This document shows positions 1-29,398 of a DNA stretch of 29,398 nt, one piece after another. Each line of letters begins with the position of its first letter. Within the stretch, counting starts at the first letter, position 1. The position numbers and the translations under genes are program-made. Below the pieces are notes generated by a model. It had not been told where the DNA came from. It did not search any database and saw only the letters and a program-made list of their open reading frames with translations. This stretch comes from Saccoglossus kowalevskii (lineage: Eukaryota > Hemichordata > Enteropneusta > Harrimaniidae): assembly GCF_000003605.2 (NCBI RefSeq), contig NW_003107096.1, forward strand, positions 433,786 through 463,183. Reading direction: 5' to 3'.

Positions 1-3
1 CAT

Positions 4-190
4 CATAGCAGTAAGACTGGGGTCAATGTGTTAAGACAATCATAGCAGTAAGACTGGAGTCAATGTATTAAGACAATCATAGCAGTAAGACTGGAGTCAG
101 TGTATTAAGACAATCATAGCAGTAAGACTGGAGTCAATGTATTAAGACAATCATAGCAGTAAGACTGTAATCAGTGCACCAAGATCACAT
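4..190. repeat. 37-bp minisatellite in intron 9, about 5 copies, cut by window edge
   Basis: Copies of a 37-bp unit begin at 4, 41, 78, 115 and 152, each opening CATAGCAGTAAGACTG. The middle copies are nearly identical; the last one diverges after its first 16 bases. The array may extend left of the window. It sits about 100 bases past the exon 9 donor. Confidence 0.93.
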
Positions 191-287
191 GTGTTAAACA
201 GCGTTCTCTCAGAAACGTTATTTTTAGTTCTTTTGTGTGAAATCGGTTTATGAAACCAACTACAACAATCACGTTTACAAAACTTAC

Positions 288-26153
<25,866 letters not shown>

Positions 26154-28037
26154 AACTGTTTTGGCATCGGGCTTCCCGTACACAAGACCAAATGAGTCTG
26201 ACTGTTTTCGGACAACACAATGGCGTAACAATGCCCACGGCGGAAAATAGTGTGGTTGGTTCGTCAAATCACATACGCTCCTTGTTCGCAACGCACGCCT
26301 TGATGATTGGGTGTGTAAAAACAAACTATGCGTCAATGTGAATTTCTCCGACCAATTCAAGTCCCGAAAAAGACGAAGAGTATAAAATAACGAGAAAGTT
26401 ATTGAGAATCTGAGTGTGACGAGAGAATAGGCTGTCATGCATCAATCGGTGAAAACATCCATATCAGAGGTTTAGTACTCCACGCATAAATAACAACCAC
26501 ACAGCTGCTGGCATCACCATAGGGCTAGCTCTGCCAACGGTGGCGTAGAAACATAGTGATAGATGCAGTGCACAGAACTGGCGATTCCATTATAGAATGA
26601 GGGGGTATGTTTGTTTTTTCTGGATGTATGTCAACTTCTGATACTTGAAAGGCTATGTAGCGTTTGTTCATCGCATCTTGACCTCCAGCGATGGTGCTCA
26701 GCGCGGGGACAGCGATTGTTGGCGTCATCTTGATTAGCAGTCATTAAAAAAAAACGAATCAATTTATGCTTTTTTCACAAATATTGATCACGATCTCAAT
26801 TCATATTTGCATGGTACTGAATGCTCATGTATTACACATTGGCGCCGGAAAGTGTTTATCGTGTTTACTGTTTCAACGTCTGTCGCGCAAAAAAAAACAA
26901 ACAAAAACATCGCGTCCCGCCTGCCCCCACTAAATCAGAGTACGCGTCAACGAGCATTAGTTTGTGGGACTAATTACTTCAACCGAGATTGTTTTCATTT
27001 TTTAAAACTAAAATCGGCGTAGTGGAACTGTACGCTAGTCCACATCGCTTTATCCTTAGAACACAAAGCGTGTACATCAAGCTATTGAAATCCACCGATG
27101 AGAGTATTCTCGCGCGAGATGCGCCATTGTGCGAGATTTAAATAAAAGGTTATAAAAAGTCAGCTCATGCAGAAATTAGGACAACATGCACAGAAGATAA
27201 TTTGGTAACTATTACAGCTAGATATACAATGATCTAATACTTGATTAAATTGTACCATGTAGCACGCACAAAAATATATTCCAAGGCGATCTTTTGTCTT
27301 TCAACCATAGTTTCCGTTGTATAACCATGACGGTTTTTAGGCGAACCTGTCTCCAGTAGATTTATTATATAAGCTATTTAATATGACAACATTTTAAAAG
27401 CATGGAGCAAATATTAATAATTAATAGCAATAAAACATAATTTACAATTATTTCATAATATAATGTAGACGCTGTGTCAACTTTAGTTCAGCGGTTAATC
27501 ATTTCATATCGAGCTCGTACCGTATTGAGATTGCATCGCACATATGGAGTGTGCATACCCAAGGGTCTGTGATTGATTTAGTGAATACGAAAATATGGTG
27601 TGTTTGTGTAGGTCTTTTTATGCCCAGAACACAATGAAAATGGTCGATCTCTACGTTTGTAAATGCCAAAAGAAATCGATTATCTCACCAATCGTATTTC
27701 TATAGACATTGTTTGTTTTTTTAATTCTATTTATAAATATAGTTATGGTAATGAAGTATGTCGTTCTGAGGCAAGGAACGGACCAACTGTAGTGTAGAGA
27801 TAAGGGACGTGTTATGGTATCGAAATGAATCGACAAATCCACACTCGCTCCACAAGCACGACATTGATTACAAACTTTATCGTGCTGTCGTACTTTCCTC
27901 CACATGTAGTCGTTTCCGGAGAACACAACACGACCTCACCACGGTAAACGATCGCCTTGTATTCGAGGACACCTGTTGATCGGCGTTCTCCCACGAGAGC
28001 AAAACCGCGCCATCACACGACACTTTCGTATTTTTTT
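26154..28037. promoter_or_regulatory. Upstream flank of the receptor cyclase, probably holding 5'UTR and promoter
   Basis: This region lies directly upstream of the chosen ATG, so the transcription start or a 5'UTR intron should be in it or beyond. I cannot point to a convincing TATA box, initiator or CpG-rich block on the minus strand. Short frames here are unrecognised. Confidence 0.4.
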
Positions 28038-28251
28038 ATACTGTAAAGGGGGTAATTATTCACTGGGTTTTAATTTAGCTTATTTCGCTGACTGGAAAAA
28101 TGCGCTAAATTAAAACCCAGTGAATATGTAAAATTTAGCATAGAACACATTATCTAAATGATAAAACCGTGAATTTAAAACCCACTGAATATGCCTGAAA
28201 TGGTAAATCAGTGAAATTTAAACCCAGTGAAAATTAGTCATTTTACAGTAT
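28038..28251. mobile_element. Palindromic MITE with TACTGTAAA ends
   Basis: Ends ATACTGTAAA (28038) and TTTACAGTAT (28251) are inverted and the similarity runs inward through TTCACTGGGTTT. Inside, a perfect 23-bp inverted repeat (28057-28079 and 28104-28126) flanks a 24-base loop. Two further AAACCCA(G/C)TGAA copies follow near 28177 and 28220. It has no coding capacity. No clean target duplication is visible. Elements with TACTGTAAA ends and internal short repeats are common in marine invertebrate genomes. Confidence 0.8.
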
Positions 28252-29398
28252 TCGACGTTTCCGACACCCTTATTCAGGATGTGCAGGCATTTATAAAAGG
28301 TAATTTGTCGAGCACTACCCATCGCCGCGCTAATCCGAGAGAGGGTGTACTTACTTAAACTGTCATGTTAAATCACGTGTTATTATATCGACTGGCGCAC
28401 AACGGTGTATTAAAGCTGATATATTTGTATGGTAGGTGTATTAGAGGACTTACCCCATAACACCATAACTTCCAGAAATGGTTTCTCCACAGTAGATTTG
28501 TTGTTTACGGTAGATAAATATATATATAAACTAACTTCCTGGGTGAAGACCGATAATTGAAAAAACAATGAAACCGAGGTAGGTGCAGAATTCGCAATAC
28601 AATTCGTAATTTTACAGAGTATCGTATCACGTTCCTTCATCTCTGTGATTGCAAGACCTAACGTAATCGTTACAAATATTATTAATATTTCTCGGATTAG
28701 TATGAGTCAATTTTAAAGAAGAAAAAATATGTAATGTAAACATTGTCATGTATAAATAAATTTGTTTGCAAATTAACATGGCTTCAATCCATTAAGTGTA
28801 TTAATATGGCAACAACTATTTCTATATTTGGTTGATTGTGTTAACAAAATGACTCTTATATCCGAAATATTGTCATACAATAAAGCAGACGACAGACGTC
28901 ATTAGTATAAAATTGATTCCATGCGTAGTAGTTGAAATTCGACGTCTCTCTTTAACCCGCTGTTGCAATGAGTGCATTGATGACGGTGTCATCCGGTGTG
29001 GTGACAGCAGAGCCCTCGCCGGTGACATACGAATTGGGGCATACCATCATAATCATGCCTCAGCCGGTGCGTTTGTCTGGACTGGTGTCCTAATTCGTGA
29101 AAATCACAGAGTGTGTAATGAACTGCGTATTATAGCCACGGCAACCGGGTTGTATACTAAATACAGATAAAGTGAGAATATAGTTCTTAAATCTGATGAT
29201 GCAACGAAGACTCTAGCGGGCGCCCACGAGTATCCACGTGCTTCCCAGTTAACAATATCTAAATAAAATCAACGTATAACAAGAGAACTGGTGATGGTTG
29301 TAGAACCATAACTGCCTCAGCTCAATGATTGTAATGTAATACAGGGGAATGTGAAGGGAAATGTATTGTAATGTACTTCTGTGTAATTTACAATATAT
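28252..29398. other. Right-hand flank: no supported gene
   Basis: AT-rich sequence. A minus-strand frame (28640-28410) runs into a GTAAGT donor-like site near 28454, and a plus-strand frame at 28913-29170 is open for 85 codons. Neither is recognised and both could be chance. Confidence 0.6.

Noticed and set aside
26380-26400. TATAAAA on the plus strand upstream of exon 1
   Set aside because: Wrong strand for the receptor gene, and no plus-strand gene follows it.

Overview
This is animal (metazoan) genomic DNA, AT-rich, with GT-AG introns, micro- and minisatellites, small palindromic DNA-transposon remnants and one 477-base assembly gap. Only one gene can be firmly read. It is the 5' two-thirds of a receptor-type (particulate) guanylate cyclase of the natriuretic-peptide-receptor/speract-receptor class, on the minus strand and running off the left edge. 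Splicing and family point to a marine-invertebrate-like bilaterian; the species cannot be fixed from the sequence.

Layout, in the gene's own direction (right to left). From 29398 to 26154 lies upstream flank with no recognisable gene, containing one palindromic MITE (28038-28251). Exon 1 (26153-25734) encodes the signal peptide and the first part of the extracellular domain. A very large first intron (25733-5135, 20.6 kb) holds only repeats: a TTAA-flanked MITE, a (TTCTA)n tract, two long (ATTT)n tracts, the N gap, a diverged ~290-bp repeat and a 49-bp tandem repeat. Exons 2 to 9 are then packed into 5134-288, with introns of 128 to 1068 bases. Intron 6 is almost entirely a 22-bp minisatellite, intron 3 carries a hAT-like MITE, and the truncated intron 9 carries a 37-bp minisatellite.

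The nine exons join in frame without a stop into 605 codons: signal peptide, ANF-receptor ligand-binding domain, juxtamembrane cysteine pair, one transmembrane helix, and the start of the kinase-homology domain. The rest of the kinase-homology domain, the dimerisation coiled coil and the cyclase catalytic domain must lie left of the window. The most notable point in the protein is a Gln where family members usually carry the VAVK lysine. I found no new multi-gene system: the window is one long, repeat-rich receptor gene.
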